Source of the DNA: Ruminiclostridium hungatei
Lineage (GTDB): Bacteria; Bacillota; Clostridia; Acetivibrionales; DSM-1351
DNA: 64,000 bases
Reading direction: 5' to 3'
Assembly (NCBI RefSeq): GCF_002051585.1
Contig: NZ_MZGX01000026.1
Coordinates: 29,114-93,113 of the forward strand
The notes under the pieces were generated by a model. It did no database searches. It saw only the letters and a list, made by a program, of their open reading frames with translations, and was not told the origin of the DNA. Shown here piece after piece: positions 45,731 to 56,416 of this stretch (position 1 is its first letter; each line of letters opens with the position of its first letter). A program made the position numbers and the translations under genes.

Positions 45731-45941
45731 TCCATTCAACTCCTGTCTCAAGCTGCAATTGAGCTTTAGATCAAACCTTCCTCTGAAAAAATCTGATTCC
45801 CTACTCTTTCCAAACATTGCTATACCTTCGCAAAACTATCTCACGAAGGTATTATTATTTTCTGTTAACTTTTTTAATCCGAAGCTTTTAAGCAACGGCA
45901 CTTATTAATCCTTTTGAAATCGCCACAGCAATATTTATTTT

Positions 45942-45968
45942 AAAGGGGCTTTAATACTAAAGCCCCTC
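45942..45968 (-). terminator. Partial terminator between dnaK and dnaJ
   Basis: GAGGGGCTTTA and TAAAGCCCCTT pair directly after dnaK on the minus strand; the tail TTAAAATAAAT is only partly U-rich. It probably lowers dnaJ relative to dnaK. The remaining 200 bp before dnaJ show no clear promoter. Confidence 0.55.
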
Positions 45969-46008
45969 AAGGAATAATTTATCATTCCTTTATTATTATT
46001 ATATAATT

Positions 46009-47919
<1,911 letters not shown>

Positions 47920-47930
47920 TCAAGGATAAC

Positions 47931-48518
47931 TCAGTTTGCTACCTTGACCATGCTGTGCCTTACAACCTTGCCCTTCATCAGATAACCCTTCTGGAACTCC
48001 TCTATGACCGTATTCTCACCATATGCCTCATCCGAAACATGCATCACCGCATTGTGGAGCTCAGGATCAAAGGGATTGTCTACGGCTGTTATGGGTTCTA
48101 CTCCAAGCTTATCCAGGCAGTCCTGGAGCTGTCTCATTACAAGTTCCACACCATCCTTGAGCGGATTGCCTTCCATGCCCTCGGCAGCCTTCAAGGCTCT
48201 TTCCAGATTATCCACCACCGGCAGGAATGCGTTTACCATGTCAATTGAAACATCCAGGCTCAGTGCTTCCTTTTCTTTAATAGTACGCTTTTTATAATTA
48301 TCAAACTCGGCAGCCGTGCGCTGAACCATATTGGTATATTCTTCACACTGCCGGGTCTTTTCCTCCAGCTTTGCTTTGAGACCTTCAACTTCACTGTCGG
48401 AGACGTTTTCAGCTTTTTCATCGCCTTTTGCCTCAACGTCGGAGTTTATTGCAACCTCATTTTCTTCTGCCACATTTACCTCTTCACCGGTATCTTTTAA
48501 ATTTTTGTATTTTTTCAT
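47931..48518 (-). CDS. grpE: Nucleotide exchange factor GrpE
   Basis: A 195-aa DnaK exchange factor. An acidic N-terminus and a long coiled coil (about 40-90, ending AEFDNYKKRTIKEKEAL) precede a C-terminal beta wing with FDPELHNAVMHV and FQKGYLMKGKVVRHSMVKV. AAGGAGG lies before the ATG. It lies 31 bp after hrcA. Confidence 0.95.
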   Translation of the reverse strand: MKKYKNLKDTGEEVNVAEENEVAINSDVEAKGDEKAENVSDSEVEGLKAKLEEKTRQCEEYTNMVQRTAAEFDNYKKRTIKEKEALSLDVSIDMVNAFLPVVDNLERALKAAEGMEGNPLKDGVELVMRQLQDCLDKLGVEPITAVDNPFDPELHNAVMHVSDEAYGENTVIEEFQKGYLMKGKVVRHSMVKVAN

Positions 48519-48549
48519 TACCTGAAAATAACCTCCTTAAAATTTATTG

Positions 48550-49590
48550 CTATCCATCACCCAGAAGCTTTAATATCTCCTGATTAATTTTATTCCTTAT
48601 ATAATTTAATGATGAAACCACCTTTGAATATTCCATTCTGGTAGGACCGATGATTCCAATGGAGCCTATGACATAATCGTCCACACTGTAGGATGCAGTT
48701 ACAATGCTGCAATCCTTGATTCCCTGCAAGACATTTTCATTTCCTATCTGGATTATTATTTCATTCTTGCTGCTGTGGTTATTGAGTATTTCAGACATCA
48801 GCTTCTTTTCATCCAGCAGGCTGAGAAATTCCTTGGCCTTTTGGACTTCTTTGAATTCCGGAAAGTTCAATATATTTGTAGTTCCTTCCAGATATATTTC
48901 CGGCCGGTCAATGAGTTTAATCAAATCTTCAATACCGTCCAGTATGGGCCGCATAAGGTCATATGGCAAAGAGGTAAGCTGCTCCGCCTCTCCGTTCAGG
49001 AAATTATTCCTAAGCATTTCCAGAGTAAACCCCTTGAGCTTTTCATTAAGCAAATTTGAAACCTGTATCAAAAAGTCCGGAGTTACCTTTTCAGGAATTC
49101 TGATAAGATTGTTGCGAACAGTATTGGAATCGGTGACAACAATGACCAGAGCCTTGCCGGGCTCAATAGGAACAACCTGCACAGCCTTCAGAACGCTTCT
49201 GTTTATTTGCGGTGTAACAGCCATGGAGGTATATTTTGTGAACTGGGACATTACCACGGAGGCATTCCGTATTATCTGACTCAGCTCATTTATCTTTATG
49301 TCCATTGCAGTTCTTATATTTTCTATTTCAGTGTCAGACAGGTCATTTATCTTCATAATCTGGTCTACATATAATCTATAGCCTTTATCCGAGGGCACTC
49401 TGCCAGCAGAAGTGTGGGGCTGCTCTAAAAAACCCATCTCCTCAAGATCGGCCATTTCATTTCGGATTGTGGCAGAACTGAGGCCCAATTCATGCTTTTT
49501 TGCAATGGTTCTGGAGCCCACAGGCTCTGCAGAGCTAATATAGTCATCAATAATTGCCTGCAAAATTTTCAGCTTTCTATCGTCAAGCAT
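48550..49590 (-). CDS. hrcA: Heat-inducible transcription repressor HrcA
   Basis: A 346-aa repressor binding CIRCE. The N-terminal winged helix (MLDDRKLKILQAIIDDYISS ... GLSSATIRNEMADLEE) occupies about 1-75, and the GAF-like/dimer domains follow (VGSIGIIGPTRMEYSKVVSSL). It requires GroEL for activity. GGAGG lies before the ATG. A CIRCE box in its own leader gives autoregulation and controls grpE-dnaK(-dnaJ). Confidence 0.96.
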   Translation of the reverse strand: MLDDRKLKILQAIIDDYISSAEPVGSRTIAKKHELGLSSATIRNEMADLEEMGFLEQPHTSAGRVPSDKGYRLYVDQIMKINDLSDTEIENIRTAMDIKINELSQIIRNASVVMSQFTKYTSMAVTPQINRSVLKAVQVVPIEPGKALVIVVTDSNTVRNNLIRIPEKVTPDFLIQVSNLLNEKLKGFTLEMLRNNFLNGEAEQLTSLPYDLMRPILDGIEDLIKLIDRPEIYLEGTTNILNFPEFKEVQKAKEFLSLLDEKKLMSEILNNHSSKNEIIIQIGNENVLQGIKDCSIVTASYSVDDYVIGSIGIIGPTRMEYSKVVSSLNYIRNKINQEILKLLGDG

Positions 49591-49678
49591 GTTAAACCTC
49601 CGTTCTCAGATTATAAGCAGTGCTGTCTCAAAAACAACCGCTCTTTTACAAGTTTGTTAGCTGTTAATTATTTGTTTG

Positions 49679-49705
49679 TTAGCACTCTTGTACGTTGAGT
49701 GCTAA
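49679..49705. promoter_or_regulatory. CIRCE operator of the hrcA operon
   Basis: TTAGCACTC-N9-GAGTGCTAA, a perfect match to the CIRCE consensus, lies just downstream of the -10 of the hrcA promoter. HrcA bound here blocks transcription at normal temperature. Confidence 0.97.
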
Positions 49706-49714
49706 CATATACTT

Positions 49715-49743
49715 AAAATAACATTAGCATTTTTGTTTGTCAA
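49715..49743 (-). promoter_or_regulatory. hrcA operon promoter
   Basis: TTGACA (49743-49738), a 17-bp spacer and TATTTT (49720-49715) on the minus strand, immediately before CIRCE. Confidence 0.8.
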
Positions 49744-49803
49744 GTAGTTTTATACAAAAATTTAACTGCCGGCGCACCCTGTCAAGTCCATATGTGAGCT
49801 ACG

Positions 49804-49844
49804 AAAAAACCCTGCTCCGCCTCACAGGCGCAGCAGGGTTTTTT
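49804..49844 (-). terminator. Terminator of the DUF4013-like gene
   Basis: AAAAAACCCTGCT and AGCAGGGTTTTTT pair around a second small stem (GCC...GGC). The symmetric A/T runs make it a strong bidirectional terminator between this gene and the hrcA operon promoter. Confidence 0.85.
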
Positions 49845-49886
49845 CCGTTATTTCCCGGTTATCTCAGGTTTTTTATAATTTCACTT

Positions 49887-50774
49887 TTATTGAACTCCGC
49901 CATTCTGAAAACCGTCAAATTGCTTGGGAGGCTCCGGAATAGCATACCTTCCTGTTCTCTCACGGTATACTTCAAAATAAAAAACTATCAGGATGAATTC
50001 GGCCAAGCCTGTTATTACAGGAGCAACAATGCTTCCCACCACGGGAATCAGCCCGATTATCCCTCCAAGTATGCTTCCTGCTATACTGCCGCACAGGTTC
50101 ACGAGAATGGTGATTCCAAGTATCGGCCAGAAGTTTCCCTTTACATACCTGAAAGAGTTTTTCAAACCGTCTATAACATCACTGTCCTCCACACACACGG
50201 CCGGAAACCAGAGCGCCATGTAATTGTACAGGGCCACCGTTCCCACAATGCCTCCAAGTGTAAAACCGATCAGGAGTATTATGCCCAGGGGCAGTATTAT
50301 AGTTGAAACAAAAACACCTACAAAAATCAGAATCATAAAGGCTATGGCAACACCAATACCAATTGCAATATTAAGCAGCCCGTATATTACAAATCTGCCT
50401 ATGTACTTTGACATGCACCTGGAAAAATCGTTCAGCTTTGCATCTCCTGTTTCATAATGCAAATTTATAAGCCCGTATGTGGCAGGCCTTACCAGCAGCA
50501 TGAATACAAAAGAGAGCAAGCCCGAAATAATGGAACTTACAATTATGGAACTCATATCAATACCTGCAAACAGATCTCCGTAATTATAATAGCCTCCGTT
50601 TGTCAAATTCTCCATTGCCCTCCGAAAGTTCTCTATAAGCGTGCCGCGGTGTGCCAAAAATCCCAAGCTTCCAACACCTGTTATCAGCGCAGGTATTGCT
50701 AATGAGATTAATAAAGGCAGGGTAAGCAGGAAGTTCTTAAAAGTAAATTTAAAAGCATTTTCGAGATGTCTCAT
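49887..50774 (-). CDS. Multi-pass membrane protein, DUF4013-like
   Basis: A 295-aa protein with about six hydrophobic segments and glycine-rich helices (IIPLVGSI..., GLIPVVGSIVAPVITGLAEFILIV). The N-terminal LENAFKFTFKNFLLTLPLLI and the pattern of paired amphipathic/hydrophobic helices resemble DUF4013 and related membrane domains of unknown function. The C-terminus is a short proline-rich cytoplasmic tail. GGAGG lies before the ATG. It sits as its own unit. Confidence 0.7.
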   Translation of the reverse strand: MRHLENAFKFTFKNFLLTLPLLISLAIPALITGVGSLGFLAHRGTLIENFRRAMENLTNGGYYNYGDLFAGIDMSSIIVSSIISGLLSFVFMLLVRPATYGLINLHYETGDAKLNDFSRCMSKYIGRFVIYGLLNIAIGIGVAIAFMILIFVGVFVSTIILPLGIILLIGFTLGGIVGTVALYNYMALWFPAVCVEDSDVIDGLKNSFRYVKGNFWPILGITILVNLCGSIAGSILGGIIGLIPVVGSIVAPVITGLAEFILIVFYFEVYRERTGRYAIPEPPKQFDGFQNGGVQ

Positions 50775-50812
50775 AAACCAACCTCCATTTTGTTTTTTAT
50801 TTGTTATAACTT

Positions 50813-51643
50813 TTACAAGTTATCATTTATATATGCATTGACCAGACTGTTATATCCTGTCATTACATGCTTTGTGGTGGCATTTGAAGCCGAATTCAGT
50901 GGAAAATCGTCAATCAGGCTGACCGGAAGAACCTTTATGGAGGTTCCTGTAATAAAGGCTGCATCAAAACTCTCAAGGGAATCCAATCCTATCAAGGTTT
51001 CAATTACTTCATATCCCAGTTTTCTGCAAACCTCTGCAACATATTGACGGGTAATTCCTATGAGCACGAAATCCTCTGGAGAAGTATATATCCTGTTTCC
51101 TTTTACAAAAAACACATTTGATTTTCCGCCCTCTGTTATCTTTCCATCCTCATTTACCAGCAAGGCCTCATACGCGTTATTTTCACTGACAATGCGCTGA
51201 AGCTCTTCCTTATAGCCCGCATGAATCATTTTGACATTTGGATTTTTTCTTTTCAGCTTCAGGGTGCAGCAGACTACCCCATTATCATATTCCTCTTGAG
51301 ACGGATAATAGAACTTATTTATAAATAAGACCATACTTTGTTCCTGTTCAAATTGAAATACCGTGATTTTCACATTGCATTCACTAAGATCATTATGCCT
51401 GCACAGAGTTTCTATCTGCTCCCTTACTTCCTTTTTTGAAGGCAGCAGCTCATATTTCAATTTGCTCATGGAGTTTTTAAGTCTTGCATAGTGGTCCTCA
51501 AAAAATAAGGGAACCCCTTTTATGATCCTTATTACTTCATAGAAAGCCGTATGCTTGTCAAAAGAATATGAATCCAACTTCTCGGACGGTTCGGCTGCAC
51601 CATTTAAAATACAGATTTTACCGATATTTTCTTCAAACTTCAT
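50813..51643 (-). CDS. Class IV aminotransferase / aminodeoxychorismate lyase-like PLP enzyme
   Basis: A 276-aa fold-type IV PLP enzyme, the size of PabC or D-amino-acid transaminase. It has FYEVIRIIKGVPLFFEDHYARLKNS, the Lys region HAGYKEELQRI, EALLVNEDGKITEGGKSNVFFVKG and IGITRQYVAEVC. The substrate may be 4-amino-4-deoxychorismate, branched-chain or D-amino acids; there is no folate or Ilv gene nearby to decide. The ATG at 51643 has AAAGGGGC upstream. Confidence 0.8.
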   Translation of the reverse strand: MKFEENIGKICILNGAAEPSEKLDSYSFDKHTAFYEVIRIIKGVPLFFEDHYARLKNSMSKLKYELLPSKKEVREQIETLCRHNDLSECNVKITVFQFEQEQSMVLFINKFYYPSQEEYDNGVVCCTLKLKRKNPNVKMIHAGYKEELQRIVSENNAYEALLVNEDGKITEGGKSNVFFVKGNRIYTSPEDFVLIGITRQYVAEVCRKLGYEVIETLIGLDSLESFDAAFITGTSIKVLPVSLIDDFPLNSASNATTKHVMTGYNSLVNAYINDNL

Positions 51644-51777
51644 CTGATATGCCCCTTTTTTAGTTTGGAATAAAATAACTTGCTCAGGCAACAATATATA
51701 TCATTTTAAATAGATATACTTTTTTTGTCAATTAATAAAAAATATTCTATTATAATAATATTTCCTCTGCAACAGTC

Positions 51778-52395
51778 TCAATCTATCTCGTCAAGTGAAA
51801 GATAGTAACCAGGTATAAACTTATCCATAAAATATTTTACTTCCTCAAGTTCAATGTCGTTAATTGTAGATAATATAGCCTCACTAGCCTTTTTGAATTC
51901 AGTATTACCTGCTTTTACCTCTTCAATGCATTTGATGTATGCGGCAATTCTGTCTGCGGCTTTTACCAGCTTCCAGCATTCCACATCCTCCGGGTTCTTA
52001 AAGAACAGGGAATAATATTCGTCTGCCATTTCTTCAGGAAGCATTGATATGATTTTTTCTTTGGATATGTCCTCAATGTCCTTATAAATCTTACTTATCT
52101 GCGGGTTATAGTACTTTATGGGCGTGGGCATGTCTCCGGTTATGATTTCATTGCAATCATGAAACATGGCCAGAATTGCCACTCTCTCAGGATTTATCTC
52201 CCCGCTGAAATAGGTGTTCCTGATAACCGCCAGTCCATGGGCGATCATTGCCACCTGGAGGCTGTGCTCCTGTACATTTTCAGTAAAGGTATTCCGCATG
52301 AGACCCCACCTGTTTATATATTTCATTCTGGACAGGAATGCAAAAAAGTGAAAGTTTTCTTTATCCATAATTATTTCCATGCCCCCACTTCGCAC
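51778..52395 (-). CDS. HD-domain 5'-deoxynucleotidase (YfbR-like)
   Basis: A 205-aa metal-dependent HD phosphohydrolase. It has RWGLMRNTFTENVQEHSLQV, FHDCNEIITGDMPTPIKYYN and VECWKLVKAADRIAAYIKC, the pattern of YfbR, which dephosphorylates dNMPs. The start is uncertain: GTG at 52395 has TGGAG 4 nt upstream, while ATG codons at 52380 and 52368 are also in frame. It lies after a dGTPase-like gene on the same strand, 134 bp away, suggesting a joint role in dNTP pool turnover. Confidence 0.88.
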   Translation of the reverse strand: MRSGGMEIIMDKENFHFFAFLSRMKYINRWGLMRNTFTENVQEHSLQVAMIAHGLAVIRNTYFSGEINPERVAILAMFHDCNEIITGDMPTPIKYYNPQISKIYKDIEDISKEKIISMLPEEMADEYYSLFFKNPEDVECWKLVKAADRIAAYIKCIEEVKAGNTEFKKASEAILSTINDIELEEVKYFMDKFIPGYYLSLDEID

Positions 52396-52529
52396 AAAAC
52401 TCCATGAAAGTCACGGTATGGAATCGGTGCCACATTTTTATTTGCTTCAAAATTTCTTTCAACCTTTACTCCCCTTTTAATAAGTCATACCCGGAAAGCC
52501 TGTGAAAACAGTTTTAACCTTTTTCACAT

Positions 52530-53675
52530 TTACATCCAGTAAATTTCTTCAAAACAGCTTTGCGCAAAAGAGTCTGTCATGCCTGCAATAAAATCGATAA
52601 CCTTCTGCGCGTCCCTTTCCTTCTTATCATAATTTTTATCCATAATAAAGTTGTAAAACATACGGTGTACCTTCATATCACTTGCCTGGAGTCTTTCCAT
52701 ATCCGCCAGGCTTTCCAGCAGGCTGTGGAACAGCCCCTCCATAGTATTTTCTGCTATTTTTTCATAGCGGGTTATTTTGTCAGCCTTGTATATAAGTCTT
52801 ACATTTTCGTTTATGAGCTTCTCCAGGGCTTCTCCCTTGGCAGGGCTTAACTGTATGCAATCCTTGCCGTAGCTGTTTTCCACCAGGTCGCATACCAGAG
52901 AATTAATTATTTCTCCGTTAGTATTTCCAAGCTCGTTTCTTATATCTCCGGGAATATCTTTCATGTCCATAAGCCTTACCCTTACAGCGTCTTCAATATC
53001 TCTGCCCACATATGCAATTTTGTCTACCAGCCGGACAACACATGCTTCCAGGGTATAGGGCAATGCCCCGCGTTTTTTTATGTTACGGAGAGTCTCAGGA
53101 GTCTTGCTCAGGTCCCTGGTGAGAACGTACTCGTTGTATTTCTCTCCGCAATGGGATACAATGCCGTCCTTGACTTCAAATGTAAGGTTTAGTCCGCAAT
53201 TGTCATTGATCTTTTCTCTTGAAATCCGGGTAGCCAGCTTCTCAACCACTCTCAGACTATGAAGCTCATGCTGGAAGCCCGCCGAGCCGTCCAGCCTTTT
53301 CATGCATTTGTCCAGAACCCGTTCCCCGCTGTGCCCGAATGGCGCATGGCCCAAATCGTGCCCCAAGGCAATGGCGTATGTCAGGTCCTGATTGAGGTTC
53401 AAGGTTCTGGCTATGGTCACTGCTATGGAACCTACATTAAGCACATGCTCCATACGAGTGCAAATGTGGTCATTTTTTGCATTAAAAAAAACCTGAGTCT
53501 TATGTCTCAGTCTTCTGAACTCCATCGAATACAATATCCTGTTTCCATCCCGTTCAAAATCGGTTCTGATGGGGCATTTCTCCTCCGGAACCAATCTGCC
53601 GAAGGAATTGGCATTTTTTGCAGCAAATACGCTTAATGCGTCCTCCTGCTGTTCTCTCAGCTTTCTCCACTCCAC
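52530..53675 (-). CDS. dgt: dNTP triphosphohydrolase (dGTPase family)
   Basis: A 381-aa HD enzyme converting dNTPs to nucleosides and triphosphate. It has FRRLRHKTQVF, TRMEHVLNVGSIAVTIAR and the HD motif IALGHDLGHAPFGHSGERVL near residue 105-125. The GTG start at 53675 has AGGAGG upstream. With the downstream YfbR-like nucleotidase it could remove both dNTPs and dNMPs. In other bacteria such enzymes also limit phage replication; nothing in the context proves that here. Confidence 0.9.
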   Translation of the reverse strand: MEWRKLREQQEDALSVFAAKNANSFGRLVPEEKCPIRTDFERDGNRILYSMEFRRLRHKTQVFFNAKNDHICTRMEHVLNVGSIAVTIARTLNLNQDLTYAIALGHDLGHAPFGHSGERVLDKCMKRLDGSAGFQHELHSLRVVEKLATRISREKINDNCGLNLTFEVKDGIVSHCGEKYNEYVLTRDLSKTPETLRNIKKRGALPYTLEACVVRLVDKIAYVGRDIEDAVRVRLMDMKDIPGDIRNELGNTNGEIINSLVCDLVENSYGKDCIQLSPAKGEALEKLINENVRLIYKADKITRYEKIAENTMEGLFHSLLESLADMERLQASDMKVHRMFYNFIMDKNYDKKERDAQKVIDFIAGMTDSFAQSCFEEIYWM

Positions 53676-53742
53676 GGATACACCTCCTGAACCATCTGTT
53701 ATAATGGCTTCGGGCCTTTTTATCAGAACTGCGCCTTTAAGA

Positions 53743-53797
53743 GATTAAAAGCGGCTGATACCTAGCTATAATAATACCATAGCCAGACATCAGCCGC
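53743..53797 (-). terminator. Long terminator-type hairpin downstream of foldback block
   Basis: GCGGCTGAT pairs with ATCAGCCGC and, inside it, CTGGCTAT with ATAGCTAG; on the minus strand TTTTAATC follows. It would end transcripts coming from the LiaF-like gene or from a non-coding RNA in the intervening 250 bp. Confidence 0.7.
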
Positions 53798-53883
53798 AAC
53801 CTGCGTCCACAGGTTTGTGCCCCGGTCCGCCTGCCCCGGCTCATTTATGAAGCGGGGTAAGCAGCAATTCCGTGTATGGCCTT
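53745..53883 (-). ncRNA. Candidate structured RNA with three consecutive hairpins
   Basis: On the minus strand: hairpin 1 CCCCGCTTCAT-AA-ATGAGCCGGGG (53857-53834), hairpin 2 AACCTG-TGGACG-CAGGTT (53815-53798) and directly after it the 17-pair terminator hairpin (53797-53751). The interval is GC-richer than neighbouring intergenic DNA and carries no convincing protein frame. No family is recognised; it could also be a decayed insertion. Confidence 0.35.
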
Positions 53884-54049
53884 CTAGTGGTCTGCAACAC
53901 CTAAAAATCACATATTGCCGACGGTTAAATTTCTGCAGAATTTCGTTGTCGTTCTTGCCAATACATACAGTATTGCCTTCGTCCTCCGCCTTACCCTGCA
54001 AAAATTTTCCACGCCGGCAATATACGTTTTAGATGTTACAGACCACTAG
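53884..54049. mobile_element. 166-bp foldback element (MITE-like) with CTAG target duplication
   Basis: The two ends read inward CTAGTGGTCTGCAACACC and CTAGTGGTCTGTAACATC, and the similarity continues through TAAAA..., ATATTGCCG and AAATTT.TGCAG, so nearly the whole element is an imperfect palindrome. The flanking CTAG on both ends would be a 4-bp target duplication of the YTAR type used by IS5-family transposases. No transposase is encoded. It sits exactly at the stop codon of the LiaF-like gene. Confidence 0.6.
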
Positions 54050-54561
54050 TACTGCGGCTTTTTGGTTCTTCCGCTGCAAAACAGCGCTATTCCACCGCAA
54101 ATTAAAGCAATGGGAATGAATATTTCAGGTCTGACCACCGAAGAAATCCTGTTGAGCAGCATGCAGACCATGAAGAAGGCTGCTACCCCTCCCACAATGA
54201 GACTTGCAACCAGCAGTCCCTTTTGCCTTTTTGAAAAAATATACATTTGGAAAAGGCCCACAGCTACTGAAAAAATATAAACAGGCCACGTATATTCTGC
54301 AAAATTCCAGTCTGTAGTAACCTCAAACATAAAAAGCAAACCTATGGTAGTAATTATGCCTCCCGGAATCAAAAGTCCCGGCTTTGAGCCTATAACAAAA
54401 AATGCGAGCTCAAAGGATAAACCAACAAGCAGTACAATAAAAACCCAGAAATCCACTGAATTGAACTCAAATAACCTTATTCCGAATAAACCTCTCAGCA
54501 ATAAAACAATTACACCTATTGCTATAAGCAGCAGGCCAACAAATCCATTATTCCTTTTCAT
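54046..54561 (-). CDS. LiaF/DUF5668-type small membrane protein
   Basis: A 171-aa membrane protein with five or six hydrophobic segments. The opening FVGLLLIAIGVIVLLLRGL is typical of the transmembrane part of LiaF/LiaI and DUF5668 proteins, which respond to envelope stress; the soluble LiaF C-terminal domain is absent. The start at 54561 is preferred (MKRNNG); AGGAGG lies further upstream at the earlier in-frame codon. Its stop TAG is formed by the CTAG that borders the foldback element, so the frame is probably unchanged by the insertion. Confidence 0.7.
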   Translation of the reverse strand: MKRNNGFVGLLLIAIGVIVLLLRGLFGIRLFEFNSVDFWVFIVLLVGLSFELAFFVIGSKPGLLIPGGIITTIGLLFMFEVTTDWNFAEYTWPVYIFSVAVGLFQMYIFSKRQKGLLVASLIVGGVAAFFMVCMLLNRISSVVRPEIFIPIALICGGIALFCSGRTKKPQY

Positions 54562-54727
54562 TAATCCTTCCTCCATTTACCAACCGCTCAAAAATTACTT
54601 ACGAATATTATACATGAGGATCATTCAAATTGTCTGACTGCAGCATGAATTATATTACAGATTTTTGCAAATAATAGCTTACTGTAAAGCAGGACTTTAT
54701 CATACTATGCCTTGACAGGAGTACACC

Positions 54728-55567
54728 TTGAAGATACCCGGCATAAAAATAAAAATATATATCAGTATCTTTACCATCTTAATTAACAGCTACTGCTTTT
54801 TTATACTGGCAAATAGCTGTAATACCATATACTATCCCACGTCTCCAAGGCTTGAGCTTTCATATATACTGGAAAAGGACAGCCTGACCAGGGAGGATTA
54901 TTCCCTGCTGCTCCGGCAGACAGGCCTGGGCAGGCAGGCCGTGGACCAATTGATTCAACTGCCGGATGGAATGGCAAAAATCCTGGCTTATCAGAAGAGC
55001 TATTATGCAAAAACCAAAATATACAGTGAGAAGCTAAACCTGTTTACCAGCCAGGAAAATCTCCTGCCCGCGGACAAATCCGGAGGTGACTCCATAGGAC
55101 TGGCTCCCTTAAAGCCCGGTGACATACTCCTTACCAAGTCCACCAGTACGCTTTTTTGGAGACACGGCCACTGCGGCATGGTCCTGAACCCCCAGGAGGG
55201 TATCACGATTGAATCCCTGGAGCCTGGAACCCTAAGCATGAAACAGCCCCTGTCCAAGTGGCTGAATTACCCCACCCTGAAAATAATGCGGCTGAAAAAT
55301 GCCGATGAAAAAACACTTTCAGAGATTGCCGAATATTCTGAAAACAGCCTGCTAGGCATAAAGTACAGTATTCTGGCATCCAAAGCTACGGCGGGACCGG
55401 TCCCCGGAAGCAGCAACTGTTCACAATTGATATGGCAGGCCTTCAAGCACGGTGGCTATGACCTTGACAGTAACAAAGGCCTGCTGGTCACACCTGAGGA
55501 TATAGCAAAAAGCCCTGTACTGGAAACCATTCAAGTAAGGGGCTTTGATCCTGAAAAACCGTGGTAA
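54728..55567 (+). CDS. YiiX-like permuted NlpC/P60 cysteine hydrolase
   Basis: A 279-aa protein anchored by an N-terminal hydrophobic segment (7-30). The C-terminal two thirds carry the permuted papain-like order: LKPGDILLTKS, the His in RHGHCGMVL near residue 152, and the Cys in SSNCSQLIWQAFKHGGYDLD near 235. Such enzymes cleave amide bonds in peptidoglycan or lipoproteins. The start is TTG at 54728 with AGGAG 6 nt upstream. It is the only plus-strand gene in this part and has no partner. Confidence 0.7.
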   Translation: MKIPGIKIKIYISIFTILINSYCFFILANSCNTIYYPTSPRLELSYILEKDSLTREDYSLLLRQTGLGRQAVDQLIQLPDGMAKILAYQKSYYAKTKIYSEKLNLFTSQENLLPADKSGGDSIGLAPLKPGDILLTKSTSTLFWRHGHCGMVLNPQEGITIESLEPGTLSMKQPLSKWLNYPTLKIMRLKNADEKTLSEIAEYSENSLLGIKYSILASKATAGPVPGSSNCSQLIWQAFKHGGYDLDSNKGLLVTPEDIAKSPVLETIQVRGFDPEKPW

Positions 55568-55607
55568 TGCAGACGCGTTGTGAATTCTCAAACTGAAATA
55601 CCTGGTT

Positions 55608-56372
55608 TTATGCTATAAACAGGCAGGCTGCCAGTGTTACAACTGCCAGCAGCATTATCAGGTAATCCTTCAAATAAAACCTGTATTGTTTATACCCGCT
55701 GTTTTTCTTTCTGATATTAAAGCCTCTGAGTTCAGCCGATATGGCACTTCCCTCTATCCTTTTAACGGAGGATATGAGCAGCGGTACACACAAGGGCAAA
55801 ACAAGCTTCATTTTTTTTATGGGATTCCTCGTGTCAAACTGAACTCCTCTGGCTGTCTGGGCCTCAATAATCCCGTTCATTTCGTTTTCAAAAATAGGTA
55901 TAAACCGAAGTGCCGTTATAAAGGCAAAGGTATATTTATATGGAATATGCAGCTTCTGAACAAAAACATTTGTCAGATCACTCATTTTCGTTACTGTCAG
56001 CATAAGCACCAGCGGCATTGTTGCTCCTGCAAGCCTTAATACAAGAAGCACTGAAAACTCCAGCCCCACATCCGTTATAAAAAGCCCGAAGGGCAAATCA
56101 AGTATCATATTGCCGGTGCGTATGAAGAATATCTGGAGAAGAAACAGCACAATACCTATCTTCAGCAGCGTTTTAAGAAGTGACAGCGCCTTTTTGGCAA
56201 TTCCGGCCATAGACGCTATGGTTAAATTTATGGCAATGATACAAACCGCCATTAAAATATAACTGCTGACAAAGCTGCTCAGACACAGCAGGAATGCCAT
56301 AATCATTTTTGATAAAGGATTTAATTTATGTATAACGGTATCTCCCTGGGAGTACTCCAGCATACCTTTCAT
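55608..56372 (-). CDS. ecfT: ECF transporter transmembrane subunit EcfT
   Basis: A 254-aa membrane scaffold of an energy-coupling factor transporter. Hydrophobic helices are followed by the coupling motifs AQTARGVQFDTRNP (the ARG box) and ISAELRGFNIRK (second ARG-like box) near residues 175 and 215, which contact the ATPases. The start at 56372 has GGAGG 5 nt upstream. It is the last gene of the S-A-A-T operon starting at 58694. Confidence 0.92.
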   Translation of the reverse strand: MKGMLEYSQGDTVIHKLNPLSKMIMAFLLCLSSFVSSYILMAVCIIAINLTIASMAGIAKKALSLLKTLLKIGIVLFLLQIFFIRTGNMILDLPFGLFITDVGLEFSVLLVLRLAGATMPLVLMLTVTKMSDLTNVFVQKLHIPYKYTFAFITALRFIPIFENEMNGIIEAQTARGVQFDTRNPIKKMKLVLPLCVPLLISSVKRIEGSAISAELRGFNIRKKNSGYKQYRFYLKDYLIMLLAVVTLAACLFIA

Positions 56373-56416
56373 CAGAACCTCCATTCAGCCGCTTCCGTGT
56401 GGCGGCGCTGCGGTTT

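Noticed and set aside
53762..54001. A 79-codon minus-strand frame through the foldback block
   Set aside because: It runs across the inverted repeats and hairpins, has no ribosome-binding site and its composition looks non-coding.
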